This document shows, one piece after another, positions 32,004 to 41,176 of a stretch of 64,000 nt of DNA (position 1 is its first letter; each line of letters opens with the position of its first letter). The position numbers and the translations under genes are program-made. Origin of the DNA: Allorhizobium undicola ORS 992 = ATCC 700741 (GTDB lineage Bacteria > Pseudomonadota > Alphaproteobacteria > Rhizobiales > Rhizobiaceae); NCBI RefSeq assembly GCF_000621665.1, contig NZ_JHXQ01000013.1:60403-124402 (forward strand), read 5' to 3'. The notes under the pieces are model-generated. The model did no database searches and had not been told where the DNA came from. It saw only the letters and a program-made list of their open reading frames with translations.

Positions 32004-33806
32004 ATGATGACGCGGTTGAGCCTGTCCAGAAGCCTCTTTCTGTTCGGAGCCTGCTTGTTTGCCGGGCTCATGCTGTCCAGCGGCATCATGTTTTACGCCT
32101 TGCGGACACTGCGGGTGAACGGTCCGGTTTACGCCGATATTGTTCATGCAAAGGATGTGATTGCCGATATTCTGCCGCCGCCGCTCTTTGTCATCGAGGC
32201 TTATGTCGCGGCAACCGATGCGGGACAGGAACCGGCGCGCTTGCAGGCCAATGCCGAAGAGCTGGCGCGCCTGCGTAAAAGTTTCGATGCGCGTATTCGC
32301 TTCTGGCGCGGCGTGGCGCTGCCGGAGGAAATAACGCGGCTTTTGCGAGAAGGCGTGGAGCCTGCCAGCGCTGCCTTCTGGAGTGAGGTGGATACGGTTC
32401 TGCCGCTTTTGAACGGTGGCAAGACGGCGGAGGCTGAGCAGAGCCTCGTTCGTTTGCGGGTTCGGTATCTGGCGCAAAAGGCGGCGGTCGAGCAACTGGT
32501 CGCGGCATCGAACATCTATCTGGAAAGGGTGGAGGAGCGTGCCGCCAAAAGTTCGCTGCGGCTGGAAACGCTGGCCATCGCGGCGCTGCTGTTGTCTGTC
32601 GCGACCTTGTGGGCCGGATTATACGGCTTTCGCCGGGCAGCCATTGGCCCCATGCAGCATTTTCAGAAATTCATGAGTGGGCTGGCGGCCGGAAATTTCG
32701 ATTTGACCGTGCCCTTTCTCAATCGCCGCGACGAGGTGGGCAAGATGGCCGAGGCCGGGGCGGTGCTGCGGGAGGCGGCGATCGAGAGACGCCGGATGCG
32801 CGAAGCCGAACGTGATCGTGCCGAACGCGACCGGCACGAGGGGGCGGCACGGCTGGAAGCGCAGGCGGCGCAGGCGGCAGACCTTCAAAAGGTTGTGGAG
32901 GATCTTGGTGCTGCCATGGAGCGGCTGGCGCAATTCGATCTGCGAATGACGCTGGATCATCCGTTCAGTGCGGATTTCGAGCCGCTTCGGCTTAACCTCA
33001 ACAAATCGCTGGGTCTGTTTCAGTCCACCATGGCTGATATTCTTGGCAAGGTGGAAGGCGTCAAGGCAAGTTCCGCCAATCTCTACGGGCAGGTCGCCTC
33101 GATTGCCGAGCGAACCGAAAGACAGGCGGCGGCCCTCAAGCAGACGGCCGGGGCCATCGGGCAGATCAGCGAGCAGGTGGATGTGAACTCGTCCCGCAGC
33201 GCAGAAACCCGTGGACAGACCATCGATGTGCGAAATGTGCTGGAGCGATCCGCTGCCGTCGTGCAGGAGGCGGTCGCGGCAATGTCGCGTATCGAGGAGG
33301 CATCCGGCAAGATTGCCTCGATCACCGGAGTGATCGACGCGATTGCCTTTCAGACCAATCTCCTTGCACTCAATGCGGGGGTGGAGGCAGCCCGCGCCGG
33401 TGAGGCCGGAAAGGGCTTTGCAGTGGTGGCGCAGGAAGTGCGCGACCTTGCGCAGCGGTCGGCCAATGCTGCCAAGGAAATCGAAAACCTGATCGCCACG
33501 TCCAGTCAGGAAGTGACGCAGGGCGTGGATCTGGTTCGCCGGACAGGCCAGTCACTTGGCGAAATACAGGAACGGGTCACGGCCATTGCCAATGGCATAG
33601 ACAGCGTGGCGGAAAGATCGGCCGAGCAATCCTCCAGCCTGCGCGAAGTTCGCGGCGTGGTGGCGGAAATGGATCGCATGACGCACCAGAACGCGGAAAT
33701 GGCTCAAAATTGCAGCGCAGCCGCCGAAACCATGAATGCGGATGCGCAGGGCCTGAAACAGCTTGTAGACAGGTTTCTTTTTTCCACGCTCAGGCGTGCA
33801 GCCTAA
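32004..33806 (+). CDS. Methyl-accepting chemotaxis protein
   Basis: Transmembrane chemoreceptor of 600 residues. There is an N-terminal membrane helix ([21 protein letters not shown]), a periplasmic sensor region of about 150 residues, mostly helical, a second helix near residues 188-210, a HAMP domain, and a C-terminal signalling domain with the tip [36 protein letters not shown], quoted here only by its ends (IAFQTNLL to VAQEVRDL). It has no C-terminal CheR-binding pentapeptide (ends FSTLRRAA). Ligand unknown. I start at 32004, after GGGG; the frame opens at 31929. Confidence 0.93.
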   Translation: MMTRLSLSRSLFLFGACLFAGLMLSSGIMFYALRTLRVNGPVYADIVHAKDVIADILPPPLFVIEAYVAATDAGQEPARLQANAEELARLRKSFDARIRFWRGVALPEEITRLLREGVEPASAAFWSEVDTVLPLLNGGKTAEAEQSLVRLRVRYLAQKAAVEQLVAASNIYLERVEERAAKSSLRLETLAIAALLLSVATLWAGLYGFRRAAIGPMQHFQKFMSGLAAGNFDLTVPFLNRRDEVGKMAEAGAVLREAAIERRRMREAERDRAERDRHEGAARLEAQAAQAADLQKVVEDLGAAMERLAQFDLRMTLDHPFSADFEPLRLNLNKSLGLFQSTMADILGKVEGVKASSANLYGQVASIAERTERQAAALKQTAGAIGQISEQVDVNSSRSAETRGQTIDVRNVLERSAAVVQEAVAAMSRIEEASGKIASITGVIDAIAFQTNLLALNAGVEAARAGEAGKGFAVVAQEVRDLAQRSANAAKEIENLIATSSQEVTQGVDLVRRTGQSLGEIQERVTAIANGIDSVAERSAEQSSSLREVRGVVAEMDRMTHQNAEMAQNCSAAAETMNADAQGLKQLVDRFLFSTLRRAA

Positions 33807-33999
33807 GCACTTGCAGGAAAAGTGGCCCCGGTTTTCCGTCCGCAAGTGCGGGAAAGAAAGCACTTGCAGGAAAAGTGGCCCCGGTTTTCCGTCCGCAAGT
33901 GCGGGAAAGAAAGCACTTGCAGGAAAAGTGGCCCCGGTTTTCCGTCCGCAAGTGCGGGAAAGAAAGCACTTGCAGGAAAAGTGGCCTTGGTTTTCCGAT
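33807..33999. repeat. Tandem array of four hairpin repeats, 53-bp period, changed stem
   Basis: Units begin at 33807, 33860, 33913 and 33966. The outer arms are GCACTTGC and GCAAGTGC instead of the GCATTTTC and GAAAATGC seen elsewhere: both arms changed together, so the stem still pairs. The core GGAAAAGTGG and GGTTTTCCG is unchanged. The fourth unit is cut off at its right arm, where the minus-strand acetyltransferase gene ends (33999). The array starts at the base after the chemoreceptor stop. Confidence 0.92.
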
Positions 34000-34538
34000 T
34001 ATGGTTGGGTGGCGCGGATGAGGTTCAGTCTGGCCATGGCATGGGCGTCAATGTAGGCGCCGGCGCGGAAGGCAAAGGCTTCATGCGTTCCCTCGCGCAC
34101 GAAACCGCAGGATTCGTAAAGACGGATTGCGGCCTGGTTGTCGGTGTAGACGGTCAGTTCCAGCCGGGCAATATTCAGCCAGTTATCGGCCAGATCGATT
34201 ATGGCGGCAAGGAGTGCCCTGCCGATGCCGAGCCGCTGGAAATCGTCGTGAACGCCCATGCCGATGGAGGCGACATGCTGTCGGCGGCCAGTCTGGCGCA
34301 TCAAGGCGATGTCGCCAACGATTTGCCCGTTCAACTCGGCCACCAGCGTCGTCACCTCCGGCGGCTTTGTCTCCAGCCGCTTGCGCAGCTCCGGTTCGCT
34401 ATGAAAGGGAAGGCGCAGGGTGCCGTTGCGGTAGTTCGCAAGATTGTGCAAGGCCGCTATTGCGGCAGCATCCGCCGGTATGCTGGCGCGGATAACGAGT
34501 TCGGCTATGTCTGCGCTCAATCGCGTCTCTTCTGGCAT
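33999..34538 (-). CDS. GNAT family N-acetyltransferase
   Basis: Acetyl-CoA dependent acetyltransferase of 179 residues, probably cytoplasmic. The fold is recognisable from IRASIPADAAAIAALHN at the start, the acetyl-CoA loop HDDFQRLGIGRALLAAIID (Q/R-x-x-G-x-G/A), and the C-terminal VYTDNQAAIRLYESCGFVREG. The substrate is unknown; RimJ/PhnO-like amine or amino-acid acetylation is common. The stop codon overlaps the end of the hairpin array. Confidence 0.88.
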   Translation of the reverse strand: MPEETRLSADIAELVIRASIPADAAAIAALHNLANYRNGTLRLPFHSEPELRKRLETKPPEVTTLVAELNGQIVGDIALMRQTGRRQHVASIGMGVHDDFQRLGIGRALLAAIIDLADNWLNIARLELTVYTDNQAAIRLYESCGFVREGTHEAFAFRAGAYIDAHAMARLNLIRATQP

Positions 34539-34553
34539 GTTTGATCCGTTAAA

Positions 34554-34597
34554 GCATTTTCAGGGAAAGTGGAAACCGGCTCTCTGCCCGAAATGCG
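34554..34597. repeat. Dispersed hairpin repeat, degenerate single copy
   Basis: GCATTTTCAGGGAAAGTGG on the left and CCCGAAATGC on the right; the middle has diverged. It lies 15 bp upstream of the acetyltransferase start, in the shared upstream region. Confidence 0.7.
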
Positions 34598-34746
34598 CAA
34601 ACACAAAAGGCCGGAGCGGTTTGATTGGCGGGCAAGATATGGCGAAAGACGGGCCCATGCCACAGCAAAGGTTGAAACAGGGAGAGGGCTGGTGAAAAAC
34701 AGGGTTGGCCCTGATGCTGGGGAACCCTGCACATATGTGGCGCATT

Positions 34747-34872
34747 ATAGCAAGGCTCGAAGATGCTAACGCATCCTCGCCTTGAAGTCATTTTGAATAT
34801 CTCAACTGCGTCCGTCGCTTGCGTTATTCGAAAAGGGAATACCAAGCGTCATTTTCAGTGACCCTTGGTATT
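34747..34872. repeat. Composite three-hairpin repeat, copy 2
   Basis: Same order of elements as at 27530. The first hairpin (CAAGGCTCGAAGATGC) is well kept, the middle stem has lost most of its pairing, and the third stem (ATACCAAGCGTCA) has one mismatch. It lies between the acetyltransferase and creA. The remaining bases of this gap (34598-34746 and 34873-34991) show no gene. Confidence 0.8.
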
Positions 34873-34991
34873 ATAGCGAGGGACGCTTCGGGCAATCATT
34901 TGCGAAAGCAGGGAATGTCCCGCTGAAGAACGGGCCATGGACTTTGCGATACCGCGAAGCGGTCGCGTGAAACAGAACAAGGCAGGGCAAA

Positions 34992-35489
34992 ATGAGCCAA
35001 TATCGCAATGTCACGTTCGCCGTAATGACGGTCCTGCCGATCCTTTCGGCGCCGGTTCAGGCAGAGGAAGTTGGCAAGGTTGGCGTAGACTGGGTGGGCA
35101 ACGACATTGTCGTGGAAGCTGTCAGTGACCCGAAGGTCAAGGGTGTGACCTGCCACGTCACCTATTTCGACCGTTCGGTGATCGATCGTCTGCACAAGGG
35201 AAACTGGTTCGAGGACCCGTCGAACAATTCCATTTCCTGCCAGCAGACGGGCCCGATCGAGATTGACGATATTGACCAGTCGAAAAGCGGCGAGGAAGTT
35301 TTCAAGCAGGGCCGCTCGCTCATCTGGAAATCGCTTGTCGTCAATCGCATCTATGACAAACAGAACGATACGCTGATTTACATGGCCCATTCCCGGCAGG
35401 TGGTGAATGGCTCCGCTAAAATGGCAATTTCGACGGTGCCGTTGTTCAATCAGCAGGTGAACTGGAAGAACGGAAAACCGACGCCCTGA
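34992..35489 (+). CDS. creA: CreA family periplasmic protein
   Basis: 165 residues, matching Escherichia coli CreA in the segments DIVVEAVSDPKVKGVTCHV, ISCQQTGPIEI, SGEEVFKQ and the late AISTVPLF. A signal peptide ends near PVQAEE, so the protein is periplasmic. The molecular function of CreA is not established. It stands alone here, without creBCD neighbours. Confidence 0.9.
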   Translation: MSQYRNVTFAVMTVLPILSAPVQAEEVGKVGVDWVGNDIVVEAVSDPKVKGVTCHVTYFDRSVIDRLHKGNWFEDPSNNSISCQQTGPIEIDDIDQSKSGEEVFKQGRSLIWKSLVVNRIYDKQNDTLIYMAHSRQVVNGSAKMAISTVPLFNQQVNWKNGKPTP

Positions 35490-35532
35490 CCGGATCGGCA
35501 GAGGAGGGGCCGTGGACTGAAATGCCGCGGGG

Positions 35533-35567
35533 CCCCTTGTTTTCCCGATACCCCTTGTTTTCCCGAA
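35533..35567. repeat. Short 18-bp tandem duplication
   Basis: CCCCTTGTTTTCCCGAT occurs twice at 18-bp spacing, just after an imperfect GGGGCC stem downstream of creA. It may be the remains of a duplicated terminator end. Confidence 0.6.
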
Positions 35568-35750
35568 TTGACAGATCATGCGCGCAACCAAAAAAGGTCG
35601 CAACCGGATGAGGGTGAAGCCGCTTTTAACGCTTCCGCCCCCTTTTTAAGGAATTTGAGTTGAGGCAGAGTGCCAATGCACCAAAATGGCGTGGATGATC
35701 CGCTGCGTTCTGGTGCACTGCCTGCAAGATCCGCGCTTTTGCGGATCGGG

Positions 35751-35782
35751 AAATCGCCCGGACGCCATCCAGGGCGATTTTC
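35751..35782. terminator. Hairpin, candidate terminator for the minus-strand gene
   Basis: Perfect 9-bp stem (AAATCGCCC with GGGCGATTT) around a 12-base loop, about 45 bp after the stop of the minus-strand secreted-protein gene. A second small perfect stem (GATCCGC with GCGGATC) lies at 35729-35748. These structures argue against the 75-codon minus-strand frame across this stretch. The rest of the gap 35490-35824 shows nothing else. Confidence 0.55.
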
Positions 35783-35824
35783 TCTTTCAGGGCATGGTAA
35801 AGCGCTGCCTGCCTCAACGCGCCT

Positions 35825-36166
35825 TCACTTGACGTAAACGATCTTCCCGCCATTCATGGCCGTCTGCACCAGCACCACATTGTGCAGCTTTATGCCGCGT
35901 CGCGCCAGGGCTTCTTGAACCATGGGGTCACTATCCGCCTGCTGCTGTGCCTGCGCGATGCTGCGCGGAGTTGCATAACTTACGGTGGGCGGCAGGTCGT
36001 TATTGGCCGGCCCCTTGTGGTCTGCAATGTTAATCACCGTGACATTGTCATGGTAATTGCGGCCAAACAGCAAGGTCGCCACGTCGTCGGCGGTGGTGGC
36101 CGCGGCTGGCAGGGGCAGAAGGGCAAGGCCCGCAAGCGCTGCGGCGCGGAAAAATGTGTGTCTCAT
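35825..36166 (-). CDS. Small secreted hypothetical protein
   Basis: 113 residues. A clear signal peptide (FFRAAALAGLALLPLPAAATT, AAA-T-type cleavage) leads to a mature protein of about 90 residues with no Cys. I do not recognise the family. GAAGGAG lies eight bases before the ATG at 36166, which fixes this start over the in-frame one at 36187. Isolated between creA and the cheW-receptor pair. Confidence 0.75.
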   Translation of the reverse strand: MRHTFFRAAALAGLALLPLPAAATTADDVATLLFGRNYHDNVTVINIADHKGPANNDLPPTVSYATPRSIAQAQQQADSDPMVQEALARRGIKLHNVVLVQTAMNGGKIVYVK

Positions 36167-36363
36167 ATCAGGCTCCTTCGCAACCATTGCTGCTTCTGTC
36201 TGAATATAGGAACAGGAACGACGGATTTGTATGGGACATTGGCCTTGGAGTGATCTGCAAATGCCAGTTTTCTCCGCTTCGGGTTTTCGAACATGGTTTG
36301 TCTCGCCGCTCCGCTCGACTCTACCTGTCTGTTTCGAGGCATTTTCGGACGCAAAACGCCAAA

Positions 36364-36405
36364 GCGCCGGATCGGGCCATCACTCCGATCCGGCGTTGTT
36401 TTTCG
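36364..36405 (-). terminator. Intrinsic terminator-like hairpin after cheW
   Basis: GCGCCGGATCGG pairs with CCGATCCGGCGT around a short loop, with T-rich sequence on the plus side and a weaker T-run on the minus side. It lies about 70 bp beyond the cheW stop, so it probably ends the receptor-cheW transcript. The gap 36167-36472 also contains a half copy of the dispersed hairpin repeat near 36340 and no gene. Confidence 0.7.
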
Positions 36406-36472
36406 ACGCGATGCCGCACGCGCCTTTTCCGCATACGCGGCGGCACTTTCAGAGCGCCGGTTTCAGGCCGCC

Positions 36473-36937
36473 TCAGGCGGCGTTGGCCAGCTCGTCCGCA
36501 ATCACGGTATCGAGGTTGAGGAAGCAGACCATCGATTTTTCGAGAGCGACGATGCCGCGCGAGAAGGCGCGCTGGGCTTCCGGAATGATTTCCGGCGGCG
36601 GTTGCAGGTCTTCGCTGCGGATGGTCATCATGTCGGAAACCTGTTCCACGAGCAGTCCCACCAGCTTGCCGGCAATATCGGTGACGATGATGGCCGAGCG
36701 CTCGGAGGGTTCCGTCATGCGCATTCCCAGGCGGCAGGCCATGTCGATGACAGGGATAACCGCGCCGCGCAGGTTGATGAGGCCGAGCACGTAAGGCGGG
36801 GTGTGCGGCATGGGCGTGACCGGAGCCCAGCCGCGAATTTCACGGATGGCCATGATGTCGATACAGAATTCCTGATCGCCAAGATGGAAGGACACGATCT
36901 CCAGATAGGCACCGGATTGCTTGATGGCATTGCTCAT
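36473..36937 (-). CDS. cheW: Chemotaxis coupling protein CheW
   Basis: Small SH3-like adaptor that links chemoreceptors to the CheA kinase. At 154 residues it has the core segments EIVSFHLGDQEFCIDIMAI, PHTPPYVLGLINLRGAVIP and VIDMACRLGM expected of CheW, and VGLLVEQVSDM later. It starts two bases after the stop of the receptor gene upstream on the same strand, so they are co-transcribed and probably translationally coupled. Confidence 0.95.
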   Translation of the reverse strand: MSNAIKQSGAYLEIVSFHLGDQEFCIDIMAIREIRGWAPVTPMPHTPPYVLGLINLRGAVIPVIDMACRLGMRMTEPSERSAIIVTDIAGKLVGLLVEQVSDMMTIRSEDLQPPPEIIPEAQRAFSRGIVALEKSMVCFLNLDTVIADELANAA

Positions 36938-36939
36938 GG

Positions 36940-38928
36940 TTAAAATTCTTCCCAGTGGTCGGTTGCTGCTGCGGTGGCAGGGGCGGCTGCCACGGCGCGG
37001 GCCGGGGCGGCTGTTCCCTTGGAGAAGGCGCCCGCCAGCTTGTTTACAAGCTGCTTGGCGGGCGATGGCTGCGGGGCCGAAGCCGCATGGACGGCTTCCG
37101 GCCGGGCAACGGCACGTCTTGTGCTGTTGCCGGTCTTGAACTGGCCAACCAGCTTTCCGAGGTTTTCGGAGTCGCTGGCGAGCGTATGGCTTGCCGCATT
37201 GGTTTCCTCGACCATGGCCGCATTTTGCTGCGTGACCTGATCCATTTGTCCAACGGCGGAGTTTATTTCACTCAGTCCCACGGATTGTTCGCGCGATGAG
37301 GTTACAATCGACTTAACATGGTCGTTGATTTGTAGAACATCTTCACCAATGCGATGCAAAGCCTCGCCGGTTGCCTTGACCAGATCCACGCCTGTATCGA
37401 CTTCGTGGTTGGATTTGCCGACCAGGGTTTTGATGTCGCGGGCAGCGTCTGCCGCACGTCCGGCGAGTGCGCGCACTTCCTGTGCCACGACCGCAAAGCC
37501 TTTGCCCGCATCGCCTGCCCGCGCTGCTTCCACCCCGGCATTCAGCGCCAGAAGGTTGGTCTGGAAGGCGATCTCGTCGATGGCATTGATGATCTTGCCG
37601 ATCTCGCCCGTGGCGGACTGGATGCGCTCCATGGCCGCCATTGCATCCTTGACGACATTGGCCGATTCCTCGGCGAAGTTCTTGGCGTTTTCCACCATGT
37701 GGCTGGCGTGTTCGGCGCGCTCGGCAGAGGTGCGCACCGTCTGCGTGACCTGGTTGAGGGCCGCCGAGGTCTCTTCCAGCGAGGCGGCCTGCTGTTCGGT
37801 GCGGCGCGCCAGGTCATCGGCGGCGGAGCGCATTTGCGCGCTGTTGGCCTGAATGCTGTGCGATGTCGCGCAAATCTCCGTCATGACGTTGCGAAGGTGG
37901 CCGGCAACCTGGTTGAAGTCGGTTTTCAACCGTTCCATGTCCTGCGGGAAGGGCTTGTCGATCGTGGTTTCCAGATCGCCATCGGCAAGGCGGGTCAGGC
38001 CTTCGGCCAGCGCTTCCACGGCGGTCTGAAGCCGGTCGCGTTCGGCCCTTGTGGCGCTCTCGCGCTCGCGCACTTCTTCTTCGGAGCGGCGAAGCGTTAC
38101 GGCGCTTTCTTCTTCCAGCTTGCGCTTGTCGCGCACGGCATCGCGGAAAATTTCCGCCGAGCGGGCGATGTCGCCGATTTCGTCGCTACGGTCCAGCGCG
38201 TTGATGGGGCGCTCGTAATTGCCGTCGATAATGTCTTTCAGGCTTGAACTGACGCCCGAAAGCCCCCGCACGATGGAACGGGCATGGATGATCTGCAAGG
38301 CCAGAACGATGAAAAAGGCAAGAAGACCGATGCTCATTTGCAGAATGATGGAGCTGCTGGAGGCGCTGGTGGCTTCCGTCACGCGCTCTTCCACAAGCCG
38401 CGTGGCCGTGGTCGAGAGCTTTTCCAGCATGTCGCCCAGCCGCTCGCCTGCGCCGTCTATGGTGTCGTCGATGCGGGAATATTCGCTTTCCGACGCCTTG
38501 GTTTCCACCAGCCGTTTCAGCTCCACCGAAATTTCCCGCACAAGGCTTGCGGCGTCGGTCTCGTAGGTCTTTACCAGCGCGTCCTGTCCGATTTCGGCGG
38601 CCAGCGCCTTCACGACCGGCGCGGCCTTTGTAAGGGTGCTGCTGTTATCCGTGATGATCTTCATGCGCTCGGCTTGAATGGCGCCTTCATTGCGGTCGAT
38701 GATGGTGTCCATGGCCGCAAGCGTCAGTTCGCCATTTGCCAGTCTGAGATCGTTGACCGTTTCCACCTGGGCCTTGAGGGAAAGGGCCCGGCGCAGGGAG
38801 GCGTCCACCTGGCTGCTTTCATAGTAGCCGACCGTAAGCATGGCCGCGATGCCGCAAACGGCGGCGCCGCCCAGGGTCATTAACCGGCGGCCAACCGTGA
38901 GCCCGCCTGCATTCTTCATATCAACCAT
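36940..38928 (-). CDS. Methyl-accepting chemotaxis protein with CheR-docking tail
   Basis: Transmembrane receptor of 662 residues from 38928 (an in-frame ATG at 38919 is also possible; the frame opens at 39021). There is an N-terminal helix ([20 protein letters not shown]), a helical periplasmic domain of about 150 residues, a second helix near residues 193-216, HAMP, then a methylation and signalling domain with [20 protein letters not shown]. The last five residues, HWEEF, fit the xWxxF pentapeptide that recruits CheR and CheB, so this may be a high-abundance receptor. The next gene is cheW. Ligand unknown. Confidence 0.93.
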   Translation of the reverse strand: MVDMKNAGGLTVGRRLMTLGGAAVCGIAAMLTVGYYESSQVDASLRRALSLKAQVETVNDLRLANGELTLAAMDTIIDRNEGAIQAERMKIITDNSSTLTKAAPVVKALAAEIGQDALVKTYETDAASLVREISVELKRLVETKASESEYSRIDDTIDGAGERLGDMLEKLSTTATRLVEERVTEATSASSSSIILQMSIGLLAFFIVLALQIIHARSIVRGLSGVSSSLKDIIDGNYERPINALDRSDEIGDIARSAEIFRDAVRDKRKLEEESAVTLRRSEEEVRERESATRAERDRLQTAVEALAEGLTRLADGDLETTIDKPFPQDMERLKTDFNQVAGHLRNVMTEICATSHSIQANSAQMRSAADDLARRTEQQAASLEETSAALNQVTQTVRTSAERAEHASHMVENAKNFAEESANVVKDAMAAMERIQSATGEIGKIINAIDEIAFQTNLLALNAGVEAARAGDAGKGFAVVAQEVRALAGRAADAARDIKTLVGKSNHEVDTGVDLVKATGEALHRIGEDVLQINDHVKSIVTSSREQSVGLSEINSAVGQMDQVTQQNAAMVEETNAASHTLASDSENLGKLVGQFKTGNSTRRAVARPEAVHAASAPQPSPAKQLVNKLAGAFSKGTAAPARAVAAAPATAAATDHWEEF

Positions 38929-39071
38929 AACCTGCCCCGAATCCCGCCCCGCTGCCATGCCGTCCGGCCCATGCCGGTGGTGGCGAAGCCTTGTCCCATT
39001 AGGAATATAAAATTCAACCAAAACAGGTTAATCTTCTGCTAATATTGCCGGATTTCAGGCGATTCCCGGTA

Positions 39072-39863
39072 TTATTCTTCGCGTGGGCTTACCTTTCGAT
39101 AAAGATGCCAGGTTGCATGGCCCGCAAAGGGCAGGGCAACAGGCAGGCCCAGAAAGCCCGGAAGGAGCGCGGCAAGCGCCAAAACAGCCACGATCATTCC
39201 AAAGCCGAGCGCAGCGGCTCTGTTTTCGGTTACAAATCGCAGGCTGTGGAGCATGGCCGAGATGAAGTCTATCTCGCGATCGAGAAGAAGCGGCATGGAG
39301 ATGACGGTGATGGCAAACAGCAGGGCGGCAATCACCGCCCCTACCACGGTGCCAACGGCAAGAAAGGCCAGACCCTGCGGGGTGTGAATGACCAGCGAAA
39401 CAAAGCCCTCCAGCGAAGCTGGAATGCGCGCGCCCAGAAACAGGGCCATCAACAGCCGCACCTGATAGATCCAGACCCAGAAGACGAAAAGCACGACGAA
39501 AGCCATCCACGACATCTGCCGCTCGCGCTGGCGAAATACTTCGGTCAACACGGCTCGCCAGCTCATGGCCTCCCCGGCTTCATGGCGGCGGCTGACCTCA
39601 TAGAGCCCGACGGCGACAAAGGGGCCGATCAACGGAAAGCCAATGGCCACCGGAATCACAAGCCATGGCAGATGCAGCCACAGCAGCGCATAGGTAATGA
39701 AAAGCCCGCCCAAAGCATAGATGCCACCGAAAAACAGGCCGTAAACAGGATAAAGCCGAAAATCGCGCCAGCCCAGCCGGAAGGCCTCCCGCACATCGCC
39801 CGGCTGAAGTTTGCGCAAGGCTACGGTCTGCGCCACGGATGTATTTGCTGCCTGTTCCCCCAT
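39072..39863 (-). CDS. DUF2189 family integral membrane protein
   Basis: 263 residues with about six hydrophobic helices; the N-terminal region (LQPGDVREAFRLGWRDFRLYP) is the typical DUF2189 start, and FVAVGLYEVSRRHEAGE follows the second helix pair. Inner-membrane protein of unknown role; in some alphaproteobacteria it is found near cytochrome oxidase or SCO genes, and here SCO1 is about 0.5 kb away on the other strand. Confidence 0.8.
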   Translation of the reverse strand: MGEQAANTSVAQTVALRKLQPGDVREAFRLGWRDFRLYPVYGLFFGGIYALGGLFITYALLWLHLPWLVIPVAIGFPLIGPFVAVGLYEVSRRHEAGEAMSWRAVLTEVFRQRERQMSWMAFVVLFVFWVWIYQVRLLMALFLGARIPASLEGFVSLVIHTPQGLAFLAVGTVVGAVIAALLFAITVISMPLLLDREIDFISAMLHSLRFVTENRAAALGFGMIVAVLALAALLPGFLGLPVALPFAGHATWHLYRKVSPREE

Positions 39864-39919
39864 GCTTCCCTCCCAAGAAACGGTGATGACGCGCTCTGAT
39901 TTTTATTTTTCCGCATTTC

Positions 39920-40050
39920 CGGACGGAAAACCGCAACTACACTTTTCCTGTGCCTGAAGCTCCTTTCTGGCTGCGGCAAGCGCCGGGAAAACTTCGCAAG
40001 CCTTCAAGGCGAGGATGCGTCAGCATCTTCGAGGCTTGGTATTACAAGGT
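39920..40050. repeat. Hairpin repeat and partial composite repeat
   Basis: A dispersed hairpin copy in reverse orientation spans 39920-39959 (GCATTTCCGGACGG to TTTTCCTGTGC). At 40005-40038 CAAGGCGAGGATGC and GCATCTTCGAGGCTTG match the first hairpin of the composite repeat, also reversed, followed by a trace of the rest. They occupy the gap between the DUF2189 gene and the small gene at 40171. Confidence 0.65.
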
Positions 40051-40170
40051 CGAACATCTCAAGCAGAGTGTGACCAAGGACTGCCGCCACGTCCTTGATA
40101 ATGGTCAGTTGCGCCTGCGTGGACCTGATTATTTCTGGCCTTGCGTTTGCGGGAGGGCTATGATGTCACC

Positions 40171-40320
40171 ATGGACAGAACCGCTTTTGAAAATCCGGGC
40201 CTTTGGGTCGGTGTGCTGCTTGTGCTTCTGGCCGGGGCTGCGGGTTTTGCAGGCTGGATCTACTATGGTGCCGACATGCTGCTCACATTTGCCGCGCAAG
40301 GGCTTTCCTTTTGTCTTTGA
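40171..40320 (+). CDS. Candidate 49-residue membrane protein
   Basis: An open frame of 49 codons with one strong hydrophobic helix (LWVGVLLVLLAGAAGFAGW) and a second amphipathic stretch ending GLSFCL. GGGAGGG lies about 14-20 bases upstream of the ATG, a slightly long spacing. It stands 55 bp before SCO1 on the same strand. No family known to me; the composition of a single-helix protein next to a copper chaperone suggests a role at the respiratory membrane, but that is only context. Confidence 0.5.
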   Translation: MDRTAFENPGLWVGVLLVLLAGAAGFAGWIYYGADMLLTFAAQGLSFCL

Positions 40321-40375
40321 AGTGGCGGAACATTCAAGCACAGGGTAACGGGCAGGGGCAGGGTAAGGGAATGCG

Positions 40376-40975
40376 ATGAGGACGGTGCGAATCATTCTGT
40401 GGCTGCTGGCAATCGGCCTTGCCGGTGTGCTGGGCTATATGACGCTGGAAATCGGCAAATCCGGACGCGAGGTGGCCGAGGCACCTTTTGGGGTGCCCTT
40501 CCAGCTCGTGGATCAGCATGGCAAGCCGATTACCGAGCAGGCCATGCGGGGCAAGCCGACCGCGCTGTTTTTCGGTTTCACCCATTGCCCGGAAGTTTGC
40601 CCCACCACACTTTTCGAGCTGGATGGCTGGCTGAAAAAGGTCGATCCGGATGGCAACAGGCTGAATGCGTTTTTCGTCACGGTGGATCCCGAGCGTGACA
40701 GTCCTGAAATTCTCAACCAGTATGTCTCCAACGTTTCCAGCCGCATCACGGCCATTGGCGGGCCGCCGGAAAAGATTGCCGAGGTTATTCGCGGCTTTCG
40801 CGTTTATGCCCGCAAGGTGCCGGTGGATGAAAAGGATCCAAACGGCGACTACACCATGGATCACACGGCCTCTGTCTTTTTGCTGGACAAGGACGGACGT
40901 TTCAAGGGCACGATCGCTTATGGCGAAAATCCCGACACTGCCGTGAAGAAACTGGACAATCTGGCAAAGGGCTGA
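40376..40975 (+). CDS. SCO1/SenC family copper chaperone
   Basis: Membrane-anchored periplasmic thioredoxin-fold protein that delivers copper to cytochrome c oxidase. At 199 residues it has an N-terminal anchor helix (IILWLLAIGLAGVLGYM), the copper-binding CxxxC in FTHCPEVCPTT (near residue 72), TVDPERDSPEIL, and the third ligand His in YTMDHTASVFLLD. No oxidase genes are in view. Confidence 0.94.
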   Translation: MRTVRIILWLLAIGLAGVLGYMTLEIGKSGREVAEAPFGVPFQLVDQHGKPITEQAMRGKPTALFFGFTHCPEVCPTTLFELDGWLKKVDPDGNRLNAFFVTVDPERDSPEILNQYVSNVSSRITAIGGPPEKIAEVIRGFRVYARKVPVDEKDPNGDYTMDHTASVFLLDKDGRFKGTIAYGENPDTAVKKLDNLAKG

Positions 40976-41176
40976 GCAGGCCTGCCAAGGGGCGATTTTC
41001 CCTGTCCGGCCCATGTTGCATTGACCTGTCAGCCGGTGTAGCTCAAATCCACGTTTTCTTCCGCCTGCCGACGAATGACGGGTTCGTTTGCTGGCTGTCG
41101 TTTTGGTTTTGCGCAAGTCCGCGTGGGAAGAGCCTTCCCATTGGGCGGGCCGGCGTCTTGAAAGGATTGTCCCGCC

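Noticed and set aside
33807..33999. Regularly spaced direct repeats that look like a CRISPR array
   Set aside because: The bases between the repeated parts are also identical from unit to unit, the units are palindromic over their whole length and there are no cas genes. It is a tandem hairpin array.
35626..35853. 75-codon minus-strand frame
   Set aside because: It starts within the neighbouring secreted-protein gene and runs across two hairpins that look like terminators; no ribosome-binding site.
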